From positions 1,178,001 through 1,242,000 of the forward strand of contig JAUZVC010000001.1 in NCBI GenBank assembly GCA_031844405.1: 64,000 bases of DNA, written 5' to 3'. Below are positions 51,796-62,100 of the stretch, in pieces. The position numbers and the translations under genes were made by a program. Source of the DNA: Knoellia sp031844405 (GTDB lineage: Bacteria > Actinomycetota > Actinomycetes > Actinomycetales > Dermatophilaceae). The notes beneath the pieces were generated by a model. It made no database searches. It was not told the origin of the DNA and worked only from the letters and a program-made list of their open reading frames with translations. How positions within the stretch are numbered: the first letter of the stretch is position 1; each line of letters begins with the position of its first letter.

Positions 51796-51814
51796 TCCCA
51801 CGCTGGGCGTGGGA
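51796..51814. terminator. Bidirectional hairpin between ChoD-like and ABC exporter genes
   Basis: TCCCACGC pairs with GCGTGGGA (8 bp, 3-nt loop) 18 nt after the + strand stop and 12 nt from the - strand stop. Confidence 0.65.
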
Positions 51815-51825
51815 ACCGGCCGTGC

Positions 51826-53619
51826 CTACTCTTCGTCCCGCCAGGCGCGCCACAGCGCGGCGTAGGCACCGTCGCGCTCGAGAAGCTCGTCGTGGGTGCC
51901 GAGCTCGGTGATGCGCCCGTCCTCGACGACACAGACCCGGTCGGCGTCGTATGCCGTGTGCAGGCGGTGCGCGATCGCGACGACCGTGCGCCCCTGGGTC
52001 ACCGCCGCCAGCGAGCGCTCGAGGTGGCGGGCCGCGCGCGGGTCGAGCAGCGAGGTCGCCTCGTCGAGGACGAGGGTGTGTGGGTCGGCGAGCACGAGCC
52101 GGGCCAGCGCGAGCTGCTGGGCCTGCGCCTCGCTCAGCTCGTGGCCGCCGGACCCGACCTTGGTGTCGAGGCCGTCGGGCAGGGCGCGGACCCAGGCGGC
52201 GGCGTCGACCGCAGCGAGCGCGGCATACATGTCGTCATCGGTGGCCTCGGGCCGCGGGAGGCGCAGGTTGTCACCGACGGTGCCGACGAAGACGTGGTGC
52301 TCCTGGGTGACGAGGGCGACCTCACCCCGCAGCGTCGACAGTGTGAGGTCGACGAGCGGCACACCGCCGACGGTGACGCGACCGGTGCGAGGGCCGTCGA
52401 TGCCCGCCATGAGACGACCGAGGGTCGACTTGCCCGCCCCGGACGGCCCGACGATGGCGAGCCGCTCGCCCGGCCTCAGGGTGAGCGAGACGCCGTGCAG
52501 GACGTCGCGACCCTCGCGGTAGGAGTAGCGGACGTCCTCGACCTCGATGGTCTCGCCGCGCGGCTCCTCGCCGGTGGCGATGCGGTCGGGCGGCACCTCA
52601 CCGACGCCGAGCACGCGCGCGAGGGAGGTTGCCGCGAACTGGATCTCGTCGAGCCAGCTGATGAGGTCGCCGAGCGGGTCGAGCATCTGCTGGATGTAGA
52701 GCGTCACGGCGGTTGCGGCACCGATCGAGACGTGGCCGTTCCACGCGAGCCACCCGCCCCAGAGCACGGAGACGGCGATGGGCAGGAAGAAGCCGATCTC
52801 GAGCCACGGGAACCATCGCAGCCGCAGGCCGACACCCACCCGTTCGGCTCGCGCGGCCTCCTCCAGTGCCTCGTCGAAGCGGGCGGCGCGCTCGGTCGAG
52901 AGGCCGAGGTTGTCCATCGTCCGCAACCCGTCGATGGTCTCGGCGCCCACCGAGTTGAGGCGCGCGTAGCTCGCGTGCTCCCACAGGTAGACGCGCCCGG
53001 CGCGAGCCAGATACCACCGGGTCGAGGGCACGTGGAGCAGGAGCGGGGTGAGCAGCGCCAGGGCGGCCAGCGGCGAGGTGAGGACGGCCGCGACGACCGT
53101 CGCCGTCACCGACATGACCGACACGACGATCGCCGGGATGCCGAAGCGGATGACGTGCGTCATCGCGTCGATGTCGTTCGTCGTCCGCGCGACGAGGTCA
53201 CCGGTGCCCGCGCGCTCGAGCGTGGAGAGCGGCAGGCGCACGGCGTCGCGGACGAAGTCCTCGCGCAGCCGCGCGAAGACGTGCTCGGAGAGGATGAACG
53301 CCGCCCGTCGCGCGAACCATGTGAGCACCGTCTGCGCGAGGATTGCGGCGACGAGGACGGCGATGAGCACATCGATCCGCTGCAGGCTCGCCGCGCGCGG
53401 ACCGGAGCGCGTCACCTCCTCGACGACCTGCCCGACCACCCAAGGGCCCACGAGCCCGACGAGCGCGGCGAGGCCGTGCAGAGCGAGCACGACGAGCAGC
53501 GGACGGCGGTGGTCGCGCAGCAGCACGCGCGTGTGCGCGACGACGGTCTGACGGCTCGCGATGGGCAGCGAGCGCTTGGCGTGGTCGGTCTCGCCGATCT
53601 GCTGGAGGATCGGGGTCAT
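51826..53619 (-). CDS. ABC exporter half-transporter with intact Walker motifs but degenerate signature
   Basis: 597 residues. Six transmembrane helices (about 35-315) are followed by a nucleotide-binding domain: Walker A GPSGAGKST near residue 393, Q-loop VALVTQEHH, signature LSEAQ near 494 in place of LSGGQ, Walker B HTLVLDEATS and H-loop AIAHRL. It begins 10 nt after the stop of the partner half-transporter (53630-55426). The defects of the two subunits are complementary, so they should form a heterodimer with one competent ATP site. Substrate unknown. Confidence 0.92.
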   Translation of the reverse strand: MTPILQQIGETDHAKRSLPIASRQTVVAHTRVLLRDHRRPLLVVLALHGLAALVGLVGPWVVGQVVEEVTRSGPRAASLQRIDVLIAVLVAAILAQTVLTWFARRAAFILSEHVFARLREDFVRDAVRLPLSTLERAGTGDLVARTTNDIDAMTHVIRFGIPAIVVSVMSVTATVVAAVLTSPLAALALLTPLLLHVPSTRWYLARAGRVYLWEHASYARLNSVGAETIDGLRTMDNLGLSTERAARFDEALEEAARAERVGVGLRLRWFPWLEIGFFLPIAVSVLWGGWLAWNGHVSIGAATAVTLYIQQMLDPLGDLISWLDEIQFAATSLARVLGVGEVPPDRIATGEEPRGETIEVEDVRYSYREGRDVLHGVSLTLRPGERLAIVGPSGAGKSTLGRLMAGIDGPRTGRVTVGGVPLVDLTLSTLRGEVALVTQEHHVFVGTVGDNLRLPRPEATDDDMYAALAAVDAAAWVRALPDGLDTKVGSGGHELSEAQAQQLALARLVLADPHTLVLDEATSLLDPRAARHLERSLAAVTQGRTVVAIAHRLHTAYDADRVCVVEDGRITELGTHDELLERDGAYAALWRAWRDEE

Positions 53620-53629
53620 CGCTGGGTCC

Positions 53630-55426
53630 TCATGAGTCGTCCTCCACTTCGCGCAGCACGACGCGCCTGTATGCCGCTGAGCTCCGCACGAGCTCGCGGT
53701 GCGTCCCGATGGTGGTCACCCGGCCGTCCTCGACGAGGAGGACCCGGTCGGCCCGGTCGAGAAGGAGCGGGCTGGCGGTGACGACGACGGTCGTGGAACC
53801 GTTGCGGTGCTTGGGGATCCGTTCCGCGATGCGCGCCTCGGTGTGTGCGTCGACCGCGCTCGTCGGCTCGACGAGGACGAGGACCTCCGGGTCGCGCACG
53901 AGCGCGCGGACGAGGGCGAGCCGCTGGCGCTGACCGCCCGAGAGCGAGCGTCCGCGCTCCTCGAGCTCACCGTCGAGGCCGCCGTCGATCGACTCGACCG
54001 CGTCCATCGCGTCGGCGGTGTGCAGCGCGGCGAGCAGCGCGTCGTCGTCGGGCTGGCCGAGCGCGCCGAGCTCACGGCGGACCGGCCCGCTGAAGAGGTG
54101 CGGGTCGGCCTGCGACACGACGACGGTGCGGCGCACCTCCTCGATCGGCAGGTCGTCGAGGGCGACGCCGGCCCAGGTCACGCCGTGGCGCCCGGGCACG
54201 GTCCGGCCCAGGCGAGCCGCGATCGCGGCCGTCTCCTCCGGCCTGGCGGAGACGATGGCCGTGAGCTCGCCCGGCACGACCCGCACCCCGGAGGCGGGGT
54301 CGACGAGGTCCGCGTCGCTCGACGAGAGACCCACCGGTCGCGCGGGCGGCAGCAAGCCGGATCCGACCGAAGAGCCGGACCCGACTGGCGCGCCGGTGAA
54401 CGCCGGTGCCGGTGTCGGCGCGTGGTCGGGCTCGACCGCGAGGATCGAGACGAGCCGCCGGGCCATGACCCTGGAGTTGATGAGCTTGTTGACGAACTCG
54501 GTCGCCGTCCGCAGCGGCATCGTGAGGAACGCCGTGTAGCCGTAGAACGCCACGAGCTGTCCGGGCGAGATGTCGCCGGCCACCGCGAGGTGGGCGCCCA
54601 GACCCGTCACGACGACGACGAAGACGCCCGGCAGAAGCACCTGCGCCGCGTCGAGCATCGCCTGCACGCCCGAGAGCCGCACACCGGCGGCGCACACGCG
54701 ACCGGACTGGCCGGCATACCGGCTCAGGAAGGTCTCCTCACCACCGACGCCACGCAGGACGCGCAGGCCGGTGACGGTGTCGGCGCCGAGGGCGGTGAGC
54801 TCACCGGACTCGGTGCGCTGCGCCTCCTGGCGCTTCTGCAGCGGGCGCATGACGAAGGCGAGCGAGGTGAGGAGAAGCGGGCCCCCCACGAGCATGACGA
54901 GACCGAGCAGCACCGAGCCGTTGAGCAGGATGACCGACACGACGACGAAGCTCGCGATCGCGCCGGCGAACCGCGCCGACACGTCGAAGGCCATGCCGAC
55001 CTTCCAGAAGTCGTTGGCGAAGGCGGTGAGCACCTCGCCGGCGGGCTTCTCGCGGGTCAGCGCCGGACCGGCACGACGGACCGCGCGCTCGGTGACGATC
55101 GCCGACCGGAACGCGGCGAAGAGCCAGTTGCGCACCGCGAACCAGTGCCGAAGGTTCGTCGTCGCCGCGCTGACGAGGCCCATGCCGAGGATGACCGCCG
55201 ACCAGAGGACGAGCGCCCGGCCGTCGCGTGCGACGAGCCCGTCGTCGATGGCCTTGCCGATGGCGGCCGGCACGAGGGCGATCGAGAGCATCCACGGGAT
55301 GCCGAAGGCCGCCCCGCCGAGGACGGTGCGCCACTGCCGCCGGACGAGCCAGAGGAGAAGGCGGTCGGCATCGTGTGGGGGAGTGGCCTCGTCGGGGAGC
55401 GCGTAGGGCCAGGGTGTCGTCGGCAT
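53630..55426 (-). CDS. ABC exporter half-transporter with degenerate Walker A but intact signature
   Basis: 598 residues. Six transmembrane helices (about 30-310) and a nucleotide-binding domain in which the P-loop position reads IVSARPEETAAI (near residue 393): no GxxGxGKS/T remains. Walker B is VLVLVEPTS, with the Mg-binding Asp replaced by Val, and the H-loop His is Ser (VVTASPLL). The signature LSGGQRQRLAL near 493 is intact. A Pro/Gly/Ser-rich insert (about 330-365) lies before the nucleotide domain. This subunit probably cannot hydrolyse ATP itself but completes the partner's site. ATG at 55426 with GGAGG on its strand. Confidence 0.92.
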   Translation of the reverse strand: MPTTPWPYALPDEATPPHDADRLLLWLVRRQWRTVLGGAAFGIPWMLSIALVPAAIGKAIDDGLVARDGRALVLWSAVILGMGLVSAATTNLRHWFAVRNWLFAAFRSAIVTERAVRRAGPALTREKPAGEVLTAFANDFWKVGMAFDVSARFAGAIASFVVVSVILLNGSVLLGLVMLVGGPLLLTSLAFVMRPLQKRQEAQRTESGELTALGADTVTGLRVLRGVGGEETFLSRYAGQSGRVCAAGVRLSGVQAMLDAAQVLLPGVFVVVVTGLGAHLAVAGDISPGQLVAFYGYTAFLTMPLRTATEFVNKLINSRVMARRLVSILAVEPDHAPTPAPAFTGAPVGSGSSVGSGLLPPARPVGLSSSDADLVDPASGVRVVPGELTAIVSARPEETAAIAARLGRTVPGRHGVTWAGVALDDLPIEEVRRTVVVSQADPHLFSGPVRRELGALGQPDDDALLAALHTADAMDAVESIDGGLDGELEERGRSLSGGQRQRLALVRALVRDPEVLVLVEPTSAVDAHTEARIAERIPKHRNGSTTVVVTASPLLLDRADRVLLVEDGRVTTIGTHRELVRSSAAYRRVVLREVEDDS

Positions 55427-55546
55427 GTCACCTCCACGGTAGGAGTCGGCACCGACGCCGATCCACCGAGTTTCCCGGCACCGGCGTTTGCGACTCACGC
55501 TGCCGGGTAGGTCCACCGACCAGGGCGACGGCGTCAGGAGGAGCAG

Positions 55547-56209
55547 GTGTCGGGAACAGGCGACCGCGCGCGCCCCGACGACTGGCCGGGTGCATCCGAG
55601 TGGGTGCCTGGAGGGCGATCGCTCCCCGCCCTCGCCCGGGCCGCCCAGGACTGCCGAGGGTGCGACCTCTTCCGCGACACGACGCAGGCCGTCATGGGTT
55701 CGGGCCCCGCCGACGCGCAGCTCGTCCTCGTCGGCGAGCAGCCGGGCGACCGCGAGGACGTCGAGGGCGAGCCCTTCGTCGGGCCCGCCGGCCGGCTGCT
55801 CGACGAGGCGTTGACCGAGGCCGGGCTGGACCCGGCGGCGGTCTACCGCACCAACGTCGTCAAGCACTTCCGCCACACGGACCGTGGCGGCAAGCGGATC
55901 CACAAGTCCCCCGCCCGGTGGCAGGTGGCCAAGTGCGAGCCGTGGCTCCTCGCCGAGCTCGACCGGGTCGGGCCGCGCGCCGCCGTGCTCCTCGGCGCCA
56001 CGGCGGGCCAACAGGCTTTCGGCTCCGGCTTCCGAGTCGGGGCGAGCCGCGGCCGACGGCTGCCGTGGCCGGAGTCGTGGCCGGGCGACCGTGGCGAGTT
56101 CACCCTCGCGACCGCCCATCCCGCGTCCGTGCTGCGCTCGCGCCGCCGGAGCGAGGACCTCGCCGCGCTGGTCGCCGACCTCCGGGTGGCCGCGGGGCTG
56201 CTGGCCTGA
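55547..56209 (+). CDS. udgX: UdgX-type uracil-DNA glycosylase
   Basis: 220 residues. UdgX, known from Mycobacterium smegmatis, binds uracil in DNA and stays covalently attached through a His in its R-loop. Here GGKRIHKSPARWQ matches that loop (KRRIHKTP in M. smegmatis), with His119 at the critical place. LVGEQPGDREDVEGEPFVGPAG is the active-site motif, and cysteines in CRGCDLF and AKCEPW would bind the 4Fe-4S cluster. The GTG at 55547 follows AGGAGGAG by 4 nt. It is divergent from the ABC genes. Confidence 0.9.
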   Translation: MSGTGDRARPDDWPGASEWVPGGRSLPALARAAQDCRGCDLFRDTTQAVMGSGPADAQLVLVGEQPGDREDVEGEPFVGPAGRLLDEALTEAGLDPAAVYRTNVVKHFRHTDRGGKRIHKSPARWQVAKCEPWLLAELDRVGPRAAVLLGATAGQQAFGSGFRVGASRGRRLPWPESWPGDRGEFTLATAHPASVLRSRRRSEDLAALVADLRVAAGLLA

Positions 56210-56235
56210 CGTGCAGCGCTCTCAGGGCGCCCGAC

Positions 56236-56241
56236 TACCCT
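56236..56241 (+). promoter_or_regulatory. -10 box of the SURF1 gene, leaderless start
   Basis: TACCCT is followed by 6 nt and then GTG (56248). Confidence 0.55.
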
Positions 56242-56247
56242 CGTCGG

Positions 56248-57024
56248 GTGCTCCGGACCGCGACCAAGCCCCGCAACCTCGCGTTGCTGGCGGTCGCCGT
56301 CCTCGTCGTCATCGCCTTCGTCCAGCTCGGCCGGTGGCAGCTCGGCGTCGCCGAGGACGAGGCGCTGCGCGAGTCACTCGAGCAGGCCCGCTCACAGCAG
56401 CCGGTCGCCGTCGAGACCGTCCTGCGCCCCCACTCCGACTTCCCCGGCGAGCTGAGCACCCGCCCGGTCACCGCGACCGGCGAGTTCGGGACCGACCAGG
56501 TCGTCGTCGCGAACCGCCGCCTGGACGGGCGCCCCGGCTTCTGGGTCGTCGCTCCGCTGCGGGTCGCGTCGACGGGCGCGACCCTGCCGGTGCTGCGCGG
56601 CTTCGTCACGTCGCCGTCGGACCTGCCGCCGGTCCCCTCGGGGTCCGTGACCGTCACGGGTGGGCTGGCTCCACCCGAGTCCCCGTATGCCGGCCAGGCG
56701 CCTCCCGAGGGCCAGCTCGGCTCGGTCGACACCTCGGTCCTCGTGGGGCGCTGGCCCGGGGACCTCTACAACGCGTTCGTCTTCCAGCAGGAGGAGTCGC
56801 CGGCCGCGACACCGGTCACCCTCGGCTCGATGGAACGGGTGCCGACCCCGTCGGGTGAGACGGGCTTCAAGTGGCGCAACGCGGCATACGCGTTCCAGTG
56901 GTGGGCCTTCGCACTCTTCGCGCTCTACATGTGGTGGCGGATCGTGCGCGACGAGAAGCGGGACGACGACGAGGCCGCTGCCGAGGTGCTCGAGGCGAGC
57001 GGCGACAATGGTGCGCGTGAGTGA
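56248..57024 (+). CDS. SURF1-family cytochrome oxidase assembly protein
   Basis: 258 residues. The typical two-helix topology is seen: one transmembrane helix near the N-terminus (LALLAVAVLVVIAFVQLGRWQ) and one near the C-terminus (FQWWAFALFALYMWW), with an extracytoplasmic domain between them. FVQLGRWQLG is the conserved SURF1 start and GFKWRNAAYAFQWW the conserved end. The protein helps cytochrome c oxidase assembly, perhaps in heme a insertion. The DUF3817 membrane protein gene overlaps its end. Confidence 0.9.
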   Translation: MLRTATKPRNLALLAVAVLVVIAFVQLGRWQLGVAEDEALRESLEQARSQQPVAVETVLRPHSDFPGELSTRPVTATGEFGTDQVVVANRRLDGRPGFWVVAPLRVASTGATLPVLRGFVTSPSDLPPVPSGSVTVTGGLAPPESPYAGQAPPEGQLGSVDTSVLVGRWPGDLYNAFVFQQEESPAATPVTLGSMERVPTPSGETGFKWRNAAYAFQWWAFALFALYMWWRIVRDEKRDDDEAAAEVLEASGDNGARE

Positions 57025-57385
57025 CGTGAGCCAGACCAGCACGCAGGGCGCGATCCGGGACGAGACGGCGGCGCGCAAGGCGCTGACCTTCTTCAAGGTC
57101 ATGGCGTTCATCGTGGGCGTCGGGCTGCTCGTGCTCGTCGTCGAGATGGTGCTCGAGTACGCGACGTCGATGAGTGGCGAGCAGAACCCGCTCAAGTGGT
57201 GGCCTCAGCCGCACGGCTTCATCTACATGGTCTACCTCGTCGCCACCGCCAACCTCGGCTTCAAGGTGGGCTGGTCGCTGCCCAAGATGGTCGGCGTCAT
57301 GCTCGCGGGCTGCGTCCCCCTCCTCTCGTTCTGGGTCGAGCGCCGCGTCGCCGCCGAGGTCGAGGGCCGTCTGGCCGCCCACTGA
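57008..57385 (+). CDS. DUF3817-family membrane protein
   Basis: 125 residues with three predicted membrane helices (FFKVMAFIVGVGLLVLVVEM, HGFIYMVYLVATANLGFKVG, MVGVMLAGCVPLLSFWVERR). This matches the actinobacterial DUF3817 family, often next to guaA; its role is unknown. The ATG at 57008 overlaps the SURF1 gene by 17 nt; an internal GTG (57017) is an alternative. Confidence 0.85.
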   Translation: MVRVSDVSQTSTQGAIRDETAARKALTFFKVMAFIVGVGLLVLVVEMVLEYATSMSGEQNPLKWWPQPHGFIYMVYLVATANLGFKVGWSLPKMVGVMLAGCVPLLSFWVERRVAAEVEGRLAAH

Positions 57386-57419
57386 CCGACGGCCCGACCG
57401 TGGCGTCCGGCGCCGCCGG

Positions 57420-57425
57420 TAGCCT
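57420..57425 (+). promoter_or_regulatory. -10 box of guaA, leaderless start
   Basis: TAGCCT is followed by 6 nt and then GTG (57432). Confidence 0.6.
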
Positions 57426-57431
57426 GTCTGC

Positions 57432-59015
57432 GTGAGCGAGACCCCCCACCTGTCCGACCGCCCGGTGCTCGTCGTCGACTTCGGCGCCCAGTACGCCCAG
57501 CTCATCGCGCGTCGCGTGCGCGAGGCCAACGTCTTCAGCGAGGTCGTCCCCTCGACGATGGCCGCCAGCGAGATGCTCGCCAAGGAGCCGGCGGCGATCA
57601 TCCTCTCCGGCGGACCGAGCTCGGTCTACGAGGAGGGGGCACCGAGCCTCGACCCCTCGCTGCTCGAGGCCGGGGTGCCCGTCTTCGGCATGTGCTACGG
57701 CTTCCAGGCGATGGTCCAGGCCCTCGGCGGCACCGTCGAGCGCACCGGTCTGGGGGAGTACGGCTCGACGCCCGCGCAGGTCTCCGACACCGAGTCCACG
57801 CTCTTCAACGGCCAGCCCTCCGACCAGTCGGTGTGGATGAGCCACGGCGACGCCGCGACGGCGGCGCCAGAGGGCATGCGGGTCACCGCCACCACGTCCG
57901 GCGCGCCCGTCGCCGCCTTCGAGGACGACGAGCGCAAGCTCTACGGCGTGCAGTGGCACCCCGAGGTCATGCACTCGACGTTCGGCCAGCGGGTGCTCGA
58001 GAACTTCCTCCTGCGCGGCGCCGGGCTCGCGGGGGAGTGGACGGCGCACAACGTCGTCGAGTCGCTCGTCGAGCAGGTCAAGGAGACCGTCGGCGACAAG
58101 CACGTCCTCTGCGCCCTGTCGGGTGGCGTCGACTCCTCGGTCGCTGCCGCGCTCGTGCAGCGCGCCGTGGGCGACCAGCTCACCTGCGTCTTCGTCGACC
58201 ACGGGCTGCTGCGCTCCGGGGAGGCCGAGCAGGTCGAGAAGGAGTTCGTCGAGGCGACCGGTGTCGACCTCGTCGTCGTCGACGCGAAGGAGCAGTTCCT
58301 CACCGCGCTCGCCGGGGTCTCGGACCCGGAGGAGAAGCGCAAGATCATCGGGCGCGAGTTCATCCGCGTCTTCGAGCAGGCGGCCCGCGACGTCGTCGGC
58401 TCCGCCGAGCGAGACGGCCACCCGGTCGAGTTCCTCGTGCAGGGCACCCTCTATCCGGACGTCGTCGAGTCCGGTGGCGGCACCGGCACGGCCAACATCA
58501 AGTCGCACCACAACGTCGGCGGCCTGCCCGACGACCTCCAGTTCACGCTCATCGAGCCGCTGCGCCTCCTCTTCAAGGACGAGGTGCGCCAGGTCGGCCT
58601 CGAGCTCGGCGTGCCCGAGGGCATCGTCTGGCGCCAGCCGTTCCCGGGGCCCGGTCTCGGCATCCGCATCGTCGGCGAGGTCACCGCGGAGCGGCTCGAC
58701 ATCCTGCGCGCCGCCGACCAGATCGCCCGCCACGAGCTCACCGCGGCCGGTCTCGACCGCGAGATCTGGCAGTGCCCGGTCGTGCTGCTGGCAGACGTCC
58801 GCTCAGTCGGCGTCCAGGGCGACGGCCGCACCTACGGCCACCCAGTCGTGCTCCGTCCGGTGTCGTCCGAGGACGCCATGACGGCCGACTGGACGCGCGT
58901 GCCCTATGACGTGCTCGCCAAGATCTCGACCCGCATCACCAACGAGGTGCGCGAGGTCAACCGGGTCGTCCTCGACGTCACGAGCAAGCCGCCGGGCACG
59001 ATCGAGTGGGAGTGA
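57432..59015 (+). CDS. guaA: GMP synthase, glutamine-hydrolysing (GuaA)
   Basis: 527 residues. It converts XMP to GMP with ATP and glutamine. The class I amidotransferase domain has the nucleophile Cys88 in FGMCYGFQ and the catalytic WHPEV. The PP-loop ATP pyrophosphatase SGGVDSSVAAAL follows near residue 230, and the dimerisation domain ends SKPPGTIEWE, the invariant C-terminus. guaB, guaB3 and guaA are all in this window on one strand, each with its own leaderless promoter. Confidence 0.97.
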   Translation: MSETPHLSDRPVLVVDFGAQYAQLIARRVREANVFSEVVPSTMAASEMLAKEPAAIILSGGPSSVYEEGAPSLDPSLLEAGVPVFGMCYGFQAMVQALGGTVERTGLGEYGSTPAQVSDTESTLFNGQPSDQSVWMSHGDAATAAPEGMRVTATTSGAPVAAFEDDERKLYGVQWHPEVMHSTFGQRVLENFLLRGAGLAGEWTAHNVVESLVEQVKETVGDKHVLCALSGGVDSSVAAALVQRAVGDQLTCVFVDHGLLRSGEAEQVEKEFVEATGVDLVVVDAKEQFLTALAGVSDPEEKRKIIGREFIRVFEQAARDVVGSAERDGHPVEFLVQGTLYPDVVESGGGTGTANIKSHHNVGGLPDDLQFTLIEPLRLLFKDEVRQVGLELGVPEGIVWRQPFPGPGLGIRIVGEVTAERLDILRAADQIARHELTAAGLDREIWQCPVVLLADVRSVGVQGDGRTYGHPVVLRPVSSEDAMTADWTRVPYDVLAKISTRITNEVREVNRVVLDVTSKPPGTIEWE

Positions 59016-59042
59016 CGCCGACAAGGCGCTGACCTGCGGGGA

Positions 59043-59066
59043 CGGGTCATCGTCGAAGATGACCCG
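59043..59066 (+). terminator. Hairpin terminator after guaA
   Basis: CGGGTCATC pairs with GATGACCCG (9 bp) around a 6-nt loop, 27 nt past the guaA stop. Between it and the next ATG are a TAGCCT -10-like box (59119-59124) and a G-rich possible ribosome site. Confidence 0.6.
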
Positions 59067-59165
59067 CGAGGTTTCCACCGGTTTCGCCATTCGCGTGGTA
59101 GGTGCCTCGACGGTGCCCTAGCCTGACACGGCCACACGTCGAATCTTTCCCCCGGGGGACCCCCA

Positions 59166-62100
59166 ATGGCTGCACCTTCTCGTCATCTTGCGCTGCCCGT
59201 GCGCCTCCTGCTGGCGCTCGCGCTCGTCGTGAGCCTGCTGCCCGCGATGGGGTCTGCCGCGCAGGCCGCGGTCAGCGCGCCGACCGGGCTGTCCGCCAGC
59301 CCCGCGGGTTCGTCGACGCCGACGCTCTCGTGGAAGCGGGTCCCGTCGGCGACCAAGTACGACGTCGAGGTGTCGGCAACGTCAGCGTTCACGACGCTGC
59401 TCTTCTCGAGGCCCACGACGAACCGGATGATTGTTCCGACCGTCGTGCTGCCTGAGGGGACTGTCTACTGGCGGGTTCGGGCGGTCGAGGCCACGACGAC
59501 GAGCGCCTGGTCCTCTGCCACGCTCTCGGTCACGGCACCGAAGGCTCCCAGGCCGCAGGCTCCGCCCAACACGGTGTCATCGGTTCTCCAGCAACCGACC
59601 AGCCCACCGCTGCTGTCGTGGGAAGGGGTGGCAGCTGCGACGGCCTACCAGATCGAGGTCGACGCCGTCGCCGACGGCGCCTCCGAAGCGGACTTCATCG
59701 ACGCGTCGAGCTACACGACGAAGAGCACGTCGTTCGTCGTTCCTGACCCCAAGGCCGACGGCACCTACTTCTGGAGGGTGCGCGCCCAGCTGAGCAACAG
59801 CCTCTACACCGCCTACTCGACGCCCTGGAAGTACAAGATCGGACCACTGCAGAAGGTCCTCAACGTCACGCCCGCCAACAACGAGAACGGCGCCCTGCGT
59901 GACGTCGTGCTGGAGTGGGACGCCGTGCCGGGAGCGAAGTCCTACGACCTCCAGGTGAGCACGGACGACCAGTTCAACACGATCGTCGACTCGCGGGTCG
60001 GCATCAAGAGCACGCGCTACTCGCCGCCCACTACCTACGTCAACGACCAGTACTACTGGCGCATTCGTGCGCGCAACAACCTCGACCAGACCTTCGACTG
60101 GTCGGCCCCCGAGGTGGCTCGCTACAACTTCCAGCGCAACTGGCCCACCGCACCCCAGCTCCTCAAGCCCGCAAACGTGCTCACGCCGATCGCCGGCGAC
60201 GACGTGTTCTTCCAGTGGACGCCGGTCGACCACGCGACGACCTATCAGCTCGATGTGGGCAACGACCCCAACTTCTCGACGCAGAACGTCACGTACAAGA
60301 CCTGCTACACCGCCAGCACGACGTACACCGCTGGATACATGGCGATCACGAACGGGTTCGTCACCGCTGACGCATGCATGCCGAGTCAGGGAGCGGTGAC
60401 GTACTGGCGCGTGCGCGCTCTCGACGAGCCGAAGAACGTCCAGGGCCTCTTCTCGCCGATCCAGTCGTTCGTCTACTCGTCGGGCATCGTGCAGCGGCTG
60501 TCTCCCGCCAACGGCTCGACGGTCGCCGTTCCCACCCTGTCCTGGCAGGCGGCGACCGATGCGGTCAAGTACCGGGTGAGCCTCACGAACAACGCGGGAA
60601 CGACGAACAACTTCGAGACCTACTCCCTCAGCTGGACGCCGACGAGCTCCTCGTTCTTCGACCCGACCAAGGGCCCTTTCCGCTGGAGCGTCGTCTCCAT
60701 CGATGCCGATGGACGGGTCTCGCCACGTCCGCCGGACTGGACCTTCACGCTGGCCGGTACCCCGGCGACGACGGGTGTCTCGCCCCTGACTCCACTGACG
60801 CCTCAGAGCTCTGCCACTTCACGCTTCCCGACCCTTCTCTGGGAGCCGCACCCTGAGGCCAAGCACTACGTCGTGAGCATGGGCATTGCGGGAAGCGGGT
60901 TCTTCTTCGCGCGCGACTACGCGCCCGTCGTCAAGGACAACCACCTCTACCCCACGGCGACGGACACGGGTGAGAAGCTTCTCAATCCCGGCACCTACGA
61001 GTGGGTCGTCCAAGCCTTCGCAGCGAACGGCTCCCTCCTCGGGACCGGCGCGTCCAGCCGGTTCACGATCACCGACCTGGAACCGGTCAGGGGGCAGCGC
61101 ATCGCACTGAGCGGAACGGCTCTCGACAGCGGTGCCGTCTGCACGGCAGCCCTCGAATCTCCGTCCCCCCAGCCAACGAAGTGCGACCAGGTCCCGACGA
61201 CCCCGGTCCTCGACTGGCAGCCGGTGCCCGACGCCGGCCTCTACAAGATCTACGTAGGCAATGACCGCGAGCTCACCGGGCTGGTCTACGACAAGATCCC
61301 CGCTACGGGCAACAGCCGGTGGACGCCGAGGGCTCAGGACTTCGCCATGACGCCGTCGGCCCTCCCCGACAGCCAAGCCGGGCAGGCCTACTACTGGTAC
61401 ATCCGCCCGTGCAAGACGGTCAACGTCTGCTCGGCTGACCCGGTCTCGAAACAGGATGCGGCGACCAACGCGTTCAACAAGACGTCCCCCCAGGTGGGCA
61501 ACCTGCAGGTTCGTCTCACGTCCGGCCGAGTGCAGAACCAAGCGGTCTTCACGTGGGACGACTACCTCGCCACCAACAAGCTGGCCAAGTACCCCGCGGC
61601 ACCTTTGCCCGTGGAGTCCAGCTGGCAGGCGGCCAAGCAGTACCGAATCCAGGTCTCGACCTCGCCGAGCTTCGCCACGCTGGTGGACACCCAGCTCGTC
61701 GACCAGACGACGTACACGGCCTTCGATCGCACCTATCCCGAGGGCACCTACTACTGGCGAGTCCAAGCGGTCGACGCCGCGAACAACGGTCTGACCTGGG
61801 CACCCACGCAGTCCTTCGTCAAGCAGAGCCCCGCACCCGTCCTCGAGACGCCCATCGGTGGTGCGTCGACCTCCGGCCTCACCGCGTTCGAGTGGGCACC
61901 GACGAACTTCGCGGGCAGCTACACGCTCGAGGTCTACAGGAACGACGACACCAACTGGTCGCCTGCCAACCGGGTCGTGAGCGTCACCGGCAAGCAGGTC
62001 GCCTACGCCCACTCGACGCCGCTGCCTGCCAGCTCGTCGGCCTACGTCTGGCGGGTCGCTCGGCTCGATGCCGACAACCGCCCAGGCCAGTGGTCGGCCA

